A stretch of DNA of 64,000 nt from SZUA-38 sp965212525 (GTDB lineage: Bacteria > Pseudomonadota > Gammaproteobacteria > Xanthomonadales > SZUA-38), in NCBI GenBank assembly GCA_965212525.1, contig CBDBVC010000062.1, forward strand, positions 1 to 64,000, written 5' to 3'. Shown one piece after another: positions 1-9,189 of the stretch. The position numbers were made by a program, and so were the translations under genes. Each line of letters begins with the position of its first letter. Position 1 is the first letter of the stretch. The notes below the pieces were generated by a model. It had not been told where the DNA came from, did no database searches, and saw only the letters and a program-made list of their open reading frames with translations.

Positions 1-488
1 TGATCGGGGTCGATATTGCCGACGATGTTGATGAATACGGCCTCACTGTCTTCCTCGAGAATCATGACCGTCATGCCGGTCACGTTGTCACCGTTCATCT
101 TCATGTACATCTGAACCGTAGTGTCATCGGCATTGATCTTGACGGTAGGCAGCCAGTCATTGGCCTTCAGACGGCTGGCGATGGAAGACACCTGCTCGCG
201 TGCCGTGTCGTACTGACCGTCGGCTATCTCGAATACCTTGATCTGGATTGACTTGAGCCCACCCAGTGTTTCGGCCAGCTCGCTGTCCTCCTCCTCAGTG
301 GCCGCACGCAGAAAACTCAGCAATGCACCACCCAGATGAATCTCGACCGACGGCTCCTTGCCACCACTGATGGCTTCGAGGTCACCAAAATCCACCAGGG
401 CATCAAAATCCGAAGAATTGTCTGCCATCAGAGGCAGGCTGCACAGCAGCAAAATCAGGCAGCACAGCCTTGTCAAACGCGTGATCAT
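1..488 (-). CDS. DUF4252 domain protein, C-terminus cut by window edge
   Basis: The frame is open from an ATG at 488 to the left edge, giving about 162 residues without a stop. It begins with a short signal peptide (basic MITRLTR, then a Leu/Cys-rich core ending near MADNSS). The rest fits the DUF4252 family: an early GGLKSIQIKVFE strand and a late block with IVGNIDPD, a family hallmark. Function is unknown; members are small secreted or lipoprotein-like proteins often encoded beside ECF sigma/anti-sigma pairs. Its ATG overlaps the anti-sigma stop (ATGA at 485-488), so it is the third gene of the sigma operon and probably translationally coupled. Confidence 0.8.
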   Translation of the reverse strand, partial: MITRLTRLCCLILLLCSLPLMADNSSDFDALVDFGDLEAISGGKEPSVEIHLGGALLSFLRAATEEEDSELAETLGGLKSIQIKVFEIADGQYDTAREQVSSIASRLKANDWLPTVKINADDTTVQMYMKMNGDNVTGMTVMILEEDSEAVFINIVGNIDPD

Positions 489-1027
489 GAACGACTCTCT
501 CCTGCACCTGCGTTGCGCAGCATGTGCTCAGTACTTTGTTGAATTCCGGTATTGACCGGTCTGACGATACCCTGATCGACCCAGATGTTGCCGACCTCCT
601 GACCGACCACATCGCCGGCACGATCGAGATAGGCCAGTGCCACACCGAGCTGCTCGCGTGCCTCGCGCTTCTCGGCATCGGTGAGCCCGGAGGGGTCGCC
701 GACGAGTTCATTCGATGGCGCCTCGCCCGATGGCCCGAATTGCAGAATCAGCAGCACAGAGAGCAATACCGACGCCGCAACGGCTAGGCCAGACAGCCAC
801 ATCGGCCGACGTTGTTCTGTCTGCTGATGGATCATGTCGATGGCACGCTCCGGCATGCGGTAACGCGGCAGTTCAGTCAGTTTCGACTGCAGCTCCATGG
901 CCAGATCAAGCTGGTGTTGCAGTTCAGCATTGACCGCAAGTTCTGCCTCGAACAGGGCCTGGCTGTCTGCATCCAGATCGCCGTCCAGATACGGTTCGAT
1001 CATCTCATTGAACGATGTGCTGTTCAT
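485..1027 (-). CDS. Putative membrane anti-sigma factor
   Basis: A 180-residue protein with an acidic N-terminal cytoplasmic part (about 1-75), one transmembrane helix at about 78-97 (LAVAASVLLSVLLILQFG) and a periplasmic tail. Its place between an ECF sigma gene and a DUF4252 gene, with ATGA overlaps on both sides (1024-1027 and 485-488), and its single-span topology fit an anti-sigma factor. The N-terminus contains EPYLDGDLD, resembling the start of many anti-sigma domains, but the HxxxCxxC zinc motif of ZAS proteins is absent. The role is inferred from context and topology; no enzymatic function is visible. Confidence 0.7.
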   Translation of the reverse strand: MNSTSFNEMIEPYLDGDLDADSQALFEAELAVNAELQHQLDLAMELQSKLTELPRYRMPERAIDMIHQQTEQRRPMWLSGLAVAASVLLSVLLILQFGPSGEAPSNELVGDPSGLTDAEKREAREQLGVALAYLDRAGDVVGQEVGNIWVDQGIVRPVNTGIQQSTEHMLRNAGAGESRS

Positions 1028-1530
1028 GCCGTTTTCTCCAGTGCCTCACGTAGCTGTCTACGTGCGCGATACAAATATACCTTGACCTGCTGTTCGGTCA
1101 ATTCAAGCGCCTCGCCAATCTCGGCGTAGGCATAGCCCTCGATTTCCCGCATCACCACCAGGGAGCGGTAAGGCTCCTTGAGGTTGGTGATCATGCGTTG
1201 CAGATCATCACCCAGTTCGGCGGCTTCTGTGGTGGTGTACAGCGTCACCACGTTCGATTCATCGCCTGCAGCAACCGCATAATTGGTGCGGTGCACGCGT
1301 TTGCGGATCAGATCGAGGCAGGCGTTGCGTGTTACCTTGAGCAACCACGCCCGAATGTGATCCTTCTTCATCATGTCCGGCTGTTGCCAGAGCTTGATGA
1401 AGACATCCTGAACCACCTCTTCTGCCTCGCCGGTACTGCCAAGCATATAGACCGCCATCGAGAACAAACGATCCTGATGATCCTGCATGATTTGTCTGAA
1501 CCGTTTTTGTTTCATCGATCGGTCTGTCAT
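1024..1530 (-). CDS. ECF RNA polymerase sigma factor
   Basis: A 168-residue sigma-70 family protein of the RpoE/ECF type. Region 2 lies at about 15-80 with the core signature AEEVVQDVFIKLW; region 4 at about 110-165 has a helix-turn-helix (YAEIGEALELTEQQVKVYLYRAR). ECF factors direct RNA polymerase to stress or envelope promoters and are held by a membrane anti-sigma, here the next gene (ATGA overlap at 1024-1027). The reading frame extends upstream to 1611, but the extra 27 residues are not sigma-like; ATG at 1530 or the in-frame ATG at 1515 is the likely start. It is divergent from the patatin gene at 1676, a possible target. Confidence 0.88.
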   Translation of the reverse strand: MTDRSMKQKRFRQIMQDHQDRLFSMAVYMLGSTGEAEEVVQDVFIKLWQQPDMMKKDHIRAWLLKVTRNACLDLIRKRVHRTNYAVAAGDESNVVTLYTTTEAAELGDDLQRMITNLKEPYRSLVVMREIEGYAYAEIGEALELTEQQVKVYLYRARRQLREALEKTA

Positions 1531-1675
1531 GAATCTCGTTTCGGGGCAATCGTCAACGCAGCCATTTTTCCAGGCAATCGGTGGCGAATCATCAGCCCCG
1601 GGGCAGTCCATATCATGCCTGTGTCAACCATGATACGATCCAAACGCCGTTTTGTTACATGCTACAGGAATTTCG

Positions 1676-3919
1676 ATGCGAAATATTCTCAGCACAGTGT
1701 TCTGCCTGATTCCCATGCTGTTTTCACCCGCTGCACAGAGCCAGGTTTGCGACCGTGGCGAGCAGGCCCGGAGTGCGGCCTACGGCGGTGCCACGCGACC
1801 GAAAATCGGTCTGGCGCTTGGCGGTGGCGGTGCCCGGGGTTCGGCCCACATCGGCGTTCTTAAAGCGCTGGAGGAAATGCAGATTCCGGTGGATTATGTC
1901 TCGGGCACATCCATGGGCGCACTCATCGGTGCCATGTATGCCTCGGGCATGGACGCGAAGCAAATGGAAAAACGACTGGGTGAAATCGACTGGGATGAAA
2001 TGCTCAGCGATGATACAGAACGACAGAAACTCACCTTCCGGCGCAAGCGCGACGACGATCAGGACTTCATCACTGCATCACTGGGTTACCGCGACAAGGC
2101 CTTCATCCTGCCCGAAGGGGCGCTGGTGGGGCAGAAGGCCGAGCTCTATTTCTCGCGCATGACACTGGAGAACAGCTGGAACGATGACTTCGATCATCTG
2201 CCCATACCGTTTCGCGCCGTTGCAGCCGATATCGTCACCGGCGAGGAAGTGGTGCTGAAATCCGGTTCACTGGCCCGCGCCATGCGCGCCAGCATGTCGA
2301 TACCCGGCCTGTTTTCACCGGTTGAGCTGAACGACCGCCTGCTGGTCGATGGCGGCATTGCCAACAATCTGCCGGTCAAGGTGTTGCGCGACATGGGTGC
2401 CGATATCGTCATCGCCGTGGATGTCTCCTCACCGCGCCTGCAACGGGATCAGATCAATGACGTGGTCGACATGATCGAGCAGCTCAGCAACCTGATGGTG
2501 TTCAATTCGACCGAGGATCAGCGCAGGTCATTGCGTCCTACCGATTTCCTCATCACACCGGCTCTTGGTACCGAAGTCACGGCCGGTGACTTCGACAAGT
2601 CGCTGGATGCCATGGCCATCGGCTATGCCGCCATGCAGGAACGCGCCGATGAACTGGCCAGGCTGAAACAGAAACCCGAGGTCTGGTCAGACTACCGCAA
2701 GCGTGTCGACGACTGCGCCGAGGGACGGCCGGTGATCAATTTCATCCGCATCGTCAACGATTCCGGTCATGACGATGACCTCATACTGGAATACCTCAAC
2801 CTTTGGCCGGGTGAGCCAATCAACTTCGATGAGGTCGAGGACAGTATCTCGAGAATCTATGGTCTGGGCGGCATCCGCAATGCCCGGTATGAAATCATCG
2901 AGGCAAACGGAGATCGCGGCATGGTGCTGACCATCGAGCCCGACCGGCGCCTGCCGAACGAGATCGAATACGGCCTGACCTTCTTCAGCGACGGCCTGGA
3001 CAATGCCATCAACGTACGCGCCGGCCTTCTCAGGCGGGGCTTCGACCAGAGCGGCAGCGAGTACCGTGTCACCCTGCAACTGGGTGAGGAGCCAGAACTG
3101 TTTGCCGAATACTTCCGGCCACTGAGCCCGGTATCGCCCTGGTTCATCAATCCGCGCTTCAAGGCCCGCCAGGACAGTGTCAAACAGTTCGAGAATGGCA
3201 ATGCCATCAGTGAACTGCTGGTGTCTCGAGGCGAGGTTGAATTGATCGGTGGGCGCTATTTGGGCAACAGCAATGAGCTGTCACTGGGCCTGGTCGGCGG
3301 CGGTGGCGAAGCCGAGGTAGAAATCGGGCCGCCCGTACCTGTACTCAAGTTCAACACCGGCAGCCTGTTCCTGCGTTGCCGCCACGACAGCCTGGACGAT
3401 CTCTACTTTCCACACACCGGAACGCTGGCCTCGGTGCAATATGAAGTGTTTCGTGACGGACTGGGCTCGGATGATGATTTCGAACAGTTTTCGGTCGATT
3501 ACTTCACCACGCGTACGGTACAGGACAAGCATGCCCTGCAACTTGGCCTGACCTATCGCACCACACTGGATGAAGATGCACCGGTCTACGGCATCTACCG
3601 CGCCGGCGGCTTTACCCAGCTGTCGGGCCTTGATTTCAATGAAGTCTCCGGCCAGCACTATGCACGGCTTCTGGGTGGCTATCGCTACCAGCTTGGCGAA
3701 TCGGGTTTTCTGCCGGCCTATATTGGCGGCACGATTGAGGTGGGCAACACCTTTGACGACCGGGATGAGATCAACTTCAGCAATTCACTGATCAACGGTT
3801 CGCTGTATTTCGGCTACAACTCGCCCATCGGCCCATTGTACACCGGATTCGGCATTTCCGAAGGCAGTGACTACTCGTTCTTCGTCCGCCTGGGTGACTT
3901 CCTGGTTGATGATGACTGA
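1676..3919 (+). CDS. Patatin-like phospholipase with POTRA and outer-membrane beta-barrel (PlpD/type Vd-like)
   Basis: A 747-residue protein: signal peptide (about 1-22, ending AAQSQ), patatin domain (about 42-330), POTRA-like region (about 345-420) and a C-terminal outer-membrane barrel rich in alternating beta strands (about 425-747). Patatin motifs are complete: oxyanion loop GGGGARGS, nucleophile GTSMG (Ser79) and DGG (Asp225). This order matches PlpD-type self-translocating lipases (type Vd), in which the barrel exports or displays the lipase. ATG 1676 has an AGGAA ribosome site about 5 bases upstream and starts directly at the signal peptide; an in-frame ATG at 1652 has neither. It converges end-to-end with the permease gene at 3920. 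Substrate and release from the surface cannot be judged here. Confidence 0.9.
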   Translation: MRNILSTVFCLIPMLFSPAAQSQVCDRGEQARSAAYGGATRPKIGLALGGGGARGSAHIGVLKALEEMQIPVDYVSGTSMGALIGAMYASGMDAKQMEKRLGEIDWDEMLSDDTERQKLTFRRKRDDDQDFITASLGYRDKAFILPEGALVGQKAELYFSRMTLENSWNDDFDHLPIPFRAVAADIVTGEEVVLKSGSLARAMRASMSIPGLFSPVELNDRLLVDGGIANNLPVKVLRDMGADIVIAVDVSSPRLQRDQINDVVDMIEQLSNLMVFNSTEDQRRSLRPTDFLITPALGTEVTAGDFDKSLDAMAIGYAAMQERADELARLKQKPEVWSDYRKRVDDCAEGRPVINFIRIVNDSGHDDDLILEYLNLWPGEPINFDEVEDSISRIYGLGGIRNARYEIIEANGDRGMVLTIEPDRRLPNEIEYGLTFFSDGLDNAINVRAGLLRRGFDQSGSEYRVTLQLGEEPELFAEYFRPLSPVSPWFINPRFKARQDSVKQFENGNAISELLVSRGEVELIGGRYLGNSNELSLGLVGGGGEAEVEIGPPVPVLKFNTGSLFLRCRHDSLDDLYFPHTGTLASVQYEVFRDGLGSDDDFEQFSVDYFTTRTVQDKHALQLGLTYRTTLDEDAPVYGIYRAGGFTQLSGLDFNEVSGQHYARLLGGYRYQLGESGFLPAYIGGTIEVGNTFDDRDEINFSNSLINGSLYFGYNSPIGPLYTGFGISEGSDYSFFVRLGDFLVDDD

Positions 3920-5155
3920 TCAGGCCGTCTGCAACGCCCTGATCGGATCCAGTTCGGCCGCTCGACGGGCCGGGTAATAGCCGAAGGAGATACCGGTCAG
4001 CAGGCAGATGCCCACGGCCAGCAGGATCGAGAACAGCGACCACTCCACCGGCCACTGGGCAAAGCTCTGGATAATGAAGGCCAGTACCACGCCCATGATG
4101 ATGCCAAGTATGGCCCCCACGGCGGCAATGGTGGCACTTTCCACCAGAAACTGGCGCTGGATATCACGCTTGCGGGCACCCAGTGCGCGCAACAGGCCGA
4201 TTTCACTGGTGCGCTCCAGCACGGTGGCCAGCATGATGTTCATGATGCCGATGCCGCCCACCAGCAATGAGATGCCGGCAATACAGGACATCACGATGGT
4301 GAAGATTCGCTGGGTCTGACGCTGCTGGTTCAGCAACGCCGCCGGCACCACGATTTCGAAATCGTCGGTCTGGCCATGGCGCCGGCTCATCAGCCTGTCA
4401 ATGGCCAGGGCAGCCACTTCCGGGCTGGTGCTGGTATCGATACCGACGCGCAGGGTATCGATTTCATCCTCCATGGCTTCGAAGCGCAGCCGCTTGAAAG
4501 CGGTCTGCAACGGAATATAGACCCGGTTCTGTTCCGCACCGAGTTTGATGCCCTGGAATTCATCCTTGCTCAACTGCTGATTCTCGAGCACGCCGATGAC
4601 GCGCAGCCACAGGTGGTTGACCTTGACCAGGCCACCGATGGGATCGCCGTCCGGAAACAGCCTGCCTGCGACTTCGGCGCCGATAACAGCCACCTGGGCA
4701 TAACTCTCATCATGCGTGTCAGTGAACAGCTCACCCTGCCCGGCCCTGAGCGCGCTCATGCCGAAACAATTGGGCGATATGGCCTGCACGCCCGCATCCG
4801 AGCCCGCACTGCGTGAAAACAGATCGTAAGTCTTGATGGTTTTCTCGGCACAGGTTTGCGCCACGAACGGCAGCGTGTCATTGATCGATCGCTGATCGTT
4901 GAGTGTCAGACCAAGCGAATCCTCACGAATCTCCTTCAGCGTTTCGGCATCATACTGACGGGCATTGATCAGCAGGTTGCGAAGCCCCATCGACTCGATC
5001 AATCGCATGGCCTCGGCCTTGGCGCCCTCGCCGATGCTCAGCATGGCAATGACGGCACCGACACCGAACACCATGCCGAGCAATGTCAGCAGGGTGCGCA
5101 GCTTGTGGTGCATCATTTCACTGGCGGCATGCCGGAAACTGTCCACCAGTCTCAT
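3920..5155 (-). CDS. MacB-type ABC transporter permease (FtsX family)
   Basis: A 411-residue permease with the MacB/FtsX layout: N-terminal transmembrane helix (about 18-45, LRTLLTLLGMVFGVGAV), a large periplasmic MacB core domain (about 50-250) and three C-terminal helices (about 285-400), the last ending in the typical YYPARRAAELDPIRAL. It lacks the ATPase domain of fused MacB; the ATPase is encoded separately at the start of the operon (8356-9021). MacB-type systems use mechanotransmission to drive periplasmic substrates outward or through an outer-membrane channel. It is the last of five genes joined by 4-bp ATGA overlaps (here 5152-5155). Confidence 0.88.
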   Translation of the reverse strand: MRLVDSFRHAASEMMHHKLRTLLTLLGMVFGVGAVIAMLSIGEGAKAEAMRLIESMGLRNLLINARQYDAETLKEIREDSLGLTLNDQRSINDTLPFVAQTCAEKTIKTYDLFSRSAGSDAGVQAISPNCFGMSALRAGQGELFTDTHDESYAQVAVIGAEVAGRLFPDGDPIGGLVKVNHLWLRVIGVLENQQLSKDEFQGIKLGAEQNRVYIPLQTAFKRLRFEAMEDEIDTLRVGIDTSTSPEVAALAIDRLMSRRHGQTDDFEIVVPAALLNQQRQTQRIFTIVMSCIAGISLLVGGIGIMNIMLATVLERTSEIGLLRALGARKRDIQRQFLVESATIAAVGAILGIIMGVVLAFIIQSFAQWPVEWSLFSILLAVGICLLTGISFGYYPARRAAELDPIRALQTA

Positions 5156-6366
5156 GAAGAATCTGCTCCCTTGTCGTCCTGTTCGACCTCCGGTTCTGCC
5201 AGGGCAATGGCCTCTCCGGCTTCAAGACCGCTGCGAACCAGGCAGCGCGAGGTGCTGCACAATTCGGTTTCGATCGAGCGTCGCACAAAGCCGCCATCCT
5301 GCTGCACGTAAACCCAGCTCACATCCTCGTCCCTGAACGTCGCCTGAGCCGGAACCGAAATCACATCGCTGTGATCGGCGACAACAATGGCGGCATCCAG
5401 CCGCTGACCCGGAATCAGCCATTCCGGATCGGCCTGATCGAGAACGACCTTGACCGTAAAGTACTTCACCGGGTTGTCACGCTGACGTGGCTGGGCCGAT
5501 TTACTGATATGACTGACCTTGCCGGTCAGTTCACGGTCCGGGTAGGCGTGCAGTCTGACGGTCGCCGGCTGGCCTTCCCTGATGCCATTGGCCTCGACTT
5601 CGGGCACATACAGGCTGGCCTGCATCTGGCTCAGGTCCGGCAGCAGTGCCAGCTTGGTTCCTGGATAGACGGCCTGACCGGCGCGTGGCAGATTGCCGTA
5701 CCAGTTTTTCTGCAGCACGAACATGCCATCATGCGGGGCAGCTACCTCGAGCATGGACAGGCCGCGCTCGTTGAACTTGAGTTTGGCATCGTGCGAGCTC
5801 TGCTGTGTCTCGAGCACCGACATCTCGGCGTCGGATTTGGTCTCGTAGTGGATGCCCATCTTGTCAAGATAATCGGTCTTTGCTTCGAGAAATTCCTCGT
5901 CCGACATTGAGTCGATGATCTCCATCTGCGAATACAGCATCGGATCATCGATGTTGAACTTCTCGGCCATGTCCATTTCAAGCCCGACAATGCCCGATTC
6001 ATTGGTCAGCCCCTGCAGCGACAGGCCAAGCTCTCGCTGCTTGCCGGCAATGGCCAGGCCCAGTTTCTGGATTTCGTAATCGGCATCATCGGCCTTCAGC
6101 TGGAAATCAGACCCATCGAAGCGGGCCACGATTTCACCTTTCTTCACCGTGGAAAAACCGTCAGTAATCCAGGACAGTGTCTGAGGCCCACGCCCGCCCG
6201 GTGGTGTGGTGATCGGCGTGGCATTGACCGCTTCCAGTTCACCGTCTGCATGAACTTCAAAGCGAAAGTCCTGTGCCGACAGTTCCAGCACCGGTAAGGT
6301 AACCTTGCTGTCGCTACAGGCAAGAATAGAGCTGCAGATCAGCAGTATGGTGAATACGCGACTCAT
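5152..6366 (-). CDS. Periplasmic adaptor (HlyD/MacA-like) lipoprotein, third adaptor of the operon
   Basis: A 404-residue membrane-fusion-type protein. It starts with a lipoprotein signal peptide and lipobox ILAC (Cys17), so it is probably anchored to a membrane. A short N-terminal beta part with PGGRGPQTLSWI is followed by a helical hairpin (about 80-205), a lipoyl/barrel-sandwich return strand (APHDGMFVLQKN), a beta-barrel (PATVRLHAYPDRELTGKVSHI) and a membrane-proximal domain (ISVPAQATF). This is the fold order of MacA/HlyD adaptors. It overlaps the previous gene (6363-6366) and the permease (5152-5155) by 4 bp each. Confidence 0.82.
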   Translation of the reverse strand: MSRVFTILLICSSILACSDSKVTLPVLELSAQDFRFEVHADGELEAVNATPITTPPGGRGPQTLSWITDGFSTVKKGEIVARFDGSDFQLKADDADYEIQKLGLAIAGKQRELGLSLQGLTNESGIVGLEMDMAEKFNIDDPMLYSQMEIIDSMSDEEFLEAKTDYLDKMGIHYETKSDAEMSVLETQQSSHDAKLKFNERGLSMLEVAAPHDGMFVLQKNWYGNLPRAGQAVYPGTKLALLPDLSQMQASLYVPEVEANGIREGQPATVRLHAYPDRELTGKVSHISKSAQPRQRDNPVKYFTVKVVLDQADPEWLIPGQRLDAAIVVADHSDVISVPAQATFRDEDVSWVYVQQDGGFVRRSIETELCSTSRCLVRSGLEAGEAIALAEPEVEQDDKGADSS

Positions 6367-7394
6367 GATGACTGCTCCGTCAAGGCCATGATTTCTGCAC
6401 TCACCCGCATGCCCGGTCGCATGATTTCAGGATCCGGATTATCCACCGATACAACGGCGTCGATCACCTTGGCCGGCTGGGTCTTGGATTTCTGCCTGAC
6501 GACATTGGACAGGGTCTGGATGGTGCCAAGAAACTGCTTGTCTGGATTGGCATCCAGGCGGAAACGAACCTGCTGACCCACCGATACCCGGGACATATCA
6601 CGTTCCGGGATCTCCAGTTTGGCGACGATGCCACTCAGATCAGCAACCTCAACGATGCGTCGACCACCCCATGAGGTATCGCCCACCGTGAACTTGTTGC
6701 CGCTCCAGTCGGTCTTGTGAATGACAATGCCCGGACGTGATGCCATCAGGGTCATACTCTTGATGCCCTGCTGTAATTCGTCCACCTCGGTCTGAAGTTT
6801 CTGTACTTCGGTGGTGAGGATTTCTTCCTCGGTCTTGAGCTGTTCACGAGTCAGTTCATCGTCGAGCTGACTGTATTCCACTTCCAGTGCCGCCAGTTCG
6901 TAGTTGAGCTGGTTTTCACGATAGGTGTTGCCGGCCAGCACGCTCCTGGGCAAGTCGGCCTTGCGCTTGGCCTTGTCCGATTTCATCTCAAGTTCCTCAT
7001 AGGTGAGGTCCTTGTTCTCCAGTACTTCAACCTGGGTCACTCGTGCCGCCTGCAGCTCGGACTGCTTGTTGGCCAGCTCGCCGCGCTTGTCGATCAGTCG
7101 GGTCTGCAGCTCCTGGGTTTCGAAACCCAGTACCGGTGTACCCGGCTGCACGGTGGTGCCGTCCGGTGCCATGAACGAGATGGTGTAACGCCAGATGCGC
7201 TTGACCCTTGGCGGTGCCATGGCATCGGTTTCCACCGCTTCCAGCTCACCACCGGCAGTGATGAACCGGTTGTCGGCCAGATCCGTGACAGTATCACTGC
7301 GCTCCTCGGTGCCGCAGGCAATGAGCATGAACGAAGCGAGAATGAGTATAAGGGCAGATGGCGCAAGTCTGCGCTTCAATCGACGGCTGTTCAT
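6363..7394 (-). CDS. Periplasmic adaptor (HlyD-like) lipoprotein, second adaptor
   Basis: A 343-residue adaptor with a basic N-terminus, hydrophobic core and lipobox LIAC, followed by a hairpin with strong coiled-coil character (about 90-205, many Glu/Leu/Gln), a barrel-sandwich return (LMASRPGIVIHK) and a beta-barrel (GQQVRFRLDANPDKQFLGTI). The ATG at 7394 overlaps the stop of the preceding adaptor (ATGA 7391-7394) and begins the signal peptide; the frame runs on upstream to 7505, but only inside that other gene, so the later start is preferred. Adaptors of this kind bridge an inner-membrane exporter and the outer membrane; which partner it binds is unknown. Confidence 0.83.
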   Translation of the reverse strand: MNSRRLKRRLAPSALILILASFMLIACGTEERSDTVTDLADNRFITAGGELEAVETDAMAPPRVKRIWRYTISFMAPDGTTVQPGTPVLGFETQELQTRLIDKRGELANKQSELQAARVTQVEVLENKDLTYEELEMKSDKAKRKADLPRSVLAGNTYRENQLNYELAALEVEYSQLDDELTREQLKTEEEILTTEVQKLQTEVDELQQGIKSMTLMASRPGIVIHKTDWSGNKFTVGDTSWGGRRIVEVADLSGIVAKLEIPERDMSRVSVGQQVRFRLDANPDKQFLGTIQTLSNVVRQKSKTQPAKVIDAVVSVDNPDPEIMRPGMRVSAEIMALTEQSS

Positions 7395-8359
7395 ATCGAC
7401 CTCTTCAATGGGATTTCCAGCAACACACTCATGCCGGAGAGTAATTCGGGGGCATTGCCTTGAGGCATGGCGACCACAATCCGGTAGTACAGACCATTGC
7501 CCCATTCCGGCTTCACATCACCGGCCAGTTCAATGTCACTGATGCGTCCATTGAGCTCCAGTTCATCAATGGCATCGAAACTGATGGTGACAGGCTGGTC
7601 GTCAACCAGATGCGGTATGTCGACCGCATTGACCCAGGCCACGATTTCCATTTCCTCGTTCTGGGCCACACTGGCAACCTGCATGCCCGAGTTTGTCTGG
7701 TCCCCTTCCTGCAGCTTGCTGCCGTTCCAGGGGTGCATGGAATGAATCACGTAGCCAGCCTGATCGGCATTGATGGTGTAGGATTCGAGCATGGTGCGCC
7801 ACTTGTTGAGCCGCTGGGTCTTCCGTTCCGTGCCCAGTTCAAGTTCTGTCTGCTTCTCGGTCAGTTTCTGGCGTGCATCGGTGAGTTGTTCGCCTGATTC
7901 TTTCTGCGCATTTTCAGCGCGTGCCAGCCTGAGCTGTCGCTCGCGATATTCCAGCTCACCGATCAGATCCAGTGGTACGGCGCCCAGCATTTCGGCTATG
8001 GCCTGTTCGACCCTGGCCTTTTCCTCGTTCAGTTCCGCCTGTCGCAGATCGATCTCCAGTCGGATCAGATCCCGCTTGGTACTGGCCATGAACAGCAGCA
8101 GATCTTCCTCGGCCGAGGTGATGCGTGAGTCCACATCAGTGCCGTCAAAACGTACCACCATGTCACCGGGTTCAACCCAGCTGCCCTCGTCCGCCAATTC
8201 CGAGATCTTGCCCTGGAAATTGGTGGTAACCGGCATCATCACATCCTGGGCCTGCCTGGATTCGACCTGACCGGTGACCAGAAGGATTTCCTGTGCCTGA
8301 AGCATGCTGCAGGAGGCAATCAGGAGCAGGAATGACGTGTGCAGTTTTCCAGCGTTCAT
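7391..8359 (-). CDS. Periplasmic adaptor (HlyD-like), first adaptor
   Basis: A 322-residue adaptor with an N-terminal signal peptide (basic MNAGK, hydrophobic stretch, probable cleavage after MLQAQ). A barrel-sandwich half motif (WVEPGDMVVRFDGTDV) precedes a long coiled-coil hairpin (about 75-190) and a return strand (YTINADQAGYVIHSMHP), then a beta-barrel near the C-terminus. It is shorter than the two adaptors that follow and lacks an obvious lipobox before the mature part. It overlaps the ATPase gene (8356-8359) and the second adaptor (7391-7394) by 4 bp each, so all five genes are probably one transcript. Confidence 0.82.
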   Translation of the reverse strand: MNAGKLHTSFLLLIASCSMLQAQEILLVTGQVESRQAQDVMMPVTTNFQGKISELADEGSWVEPGDMVVRFDGTDVDSRITSAEEDLLLFMASTKRDLIRLEIDLRQAELNEEKARVEQAIAEMLGAVPLDLIGELEYRERQLRLARAENAQKESGEQLTDARQKLTEKQTELELGTERKTQRLNKWRTMLESYTINADQAGYVIHSMHPWNGSKLQEGDQTNSGMQVASVAQNEEMEIVAWVNAVDIPHLVDDQPVTISFDAIDELELNGRISDIELAGDVKPEWGNGLYYRIVVAMPQGNAPELLSGMSVLLEIPLKRSI

Positions 8360-9021
8360 GAGATGACTTTCCCGTCTAGCAATTCAATGGTTCGGTCCGC
8401 GTGTGCGGCAATATCCGGCTCGTGTGTCACCATGATCACGGTCTGGCCGGACTGATTCAGTGTGTTGAGCAATTCGATGATCTGTTCCGAGGTGCTGCTG
8501 TCCAGATTCCCCGTAGGTTCGTCGGCCAGCAGAATATCGGGGTGGTTGATCAGGGCACGGGCTATGGCCACGCGCTGACACTGACCACCCGACATTTCAT
8601 TCGGAACATGATGCCTGCGTTCGGCAAGACCCACCTGTTCAAGTAGTCTGTCGGCTCTGAGGCTGGTTTCGGCATCACTGCTGTCCTCTGCAAAACGCAT
8701 GGGAAGCATGACATTGTCCTTCGCCGTCAGTCGGGGCAGCAGGTGGAAACTCTGGAAGACGAAACCAATACGCCGGTTTCGGATTGATGACAACTCGTCG
8801 TCATCGAGTGTCTTGACATCGTCACCGGCCAGCAGGTACTGACCCGAACTGGGCTGATCCATGCAACCAAGGATGTTGAGCAATGTGGATTTTCCGGAAC
8901 CGGAGCGCCCCATGATGGCCACGAACTCACCCTCGCTGATATCGATATCGACACCATCAAGTGCATGCACGTGTTCACCGCCAGTGTGGTAGACCTTTCT
9001 CAGGTCTCGGATCTGTATCAT
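8356..9021 (-). CDS. ABC transporter ATP-binding protein (LolD/MacB type)
   Basis: A 221-residue nucleotide-binding subunit with Walker A (GRSGSGKST), Q-loop (VFQSFHLLP), ABC signature (MSGGQCQR, with Cys in place of the more usual Gln) and Walker B (DILLADEPTGNLDS), then the switch His (MVTHEPDIA). The DEPTGNLDS block is typical of the LolD/MacB/FtsE group that powers FtsX-type permeases, fitting the permease at 3920-5155. ATG at 9021 has a GGGGACA ribosome site just upstream; another in-frame ATG at 9048 would add nine residues without a clear site. It is the first gene of the operon. Confidence 0.92.
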   Translation of the reverse strand: MIQIRDLRKVYHTGGEHVHALDGVDIDISEGEFVAIMGRSGSGKSTLLNILGCMDQPSSGQYLLAGDDVKTLDDDELSSIRNRRIGFVFQSFHLLPRLTAKDNVMLPMRFAEDSSDAETSLRADRLLEQVGLAERRHHVPNEMSGGQCQRVAIARALINHPDILLADEPTGNLDSSTSEQIIELLNTLNQSGQTVIMVTHEPDIAAHADRTIELLDGKVIS

Positions 9022-9189
9022 GTTGTCCCCTGTGCCGAGAGCGTCCACACGTCTCTCTGCCCGTCTATTATGGTTGAGGCCATGCTATCAGACATGTGAC
9101 TGAAGTTGGGGTTCCCAAAGGCCGCGGGTATTCTGTCATCAGGACGTCAACAGGCCGTGAATCGTCACATTCACACCGCTGAGAACGGT

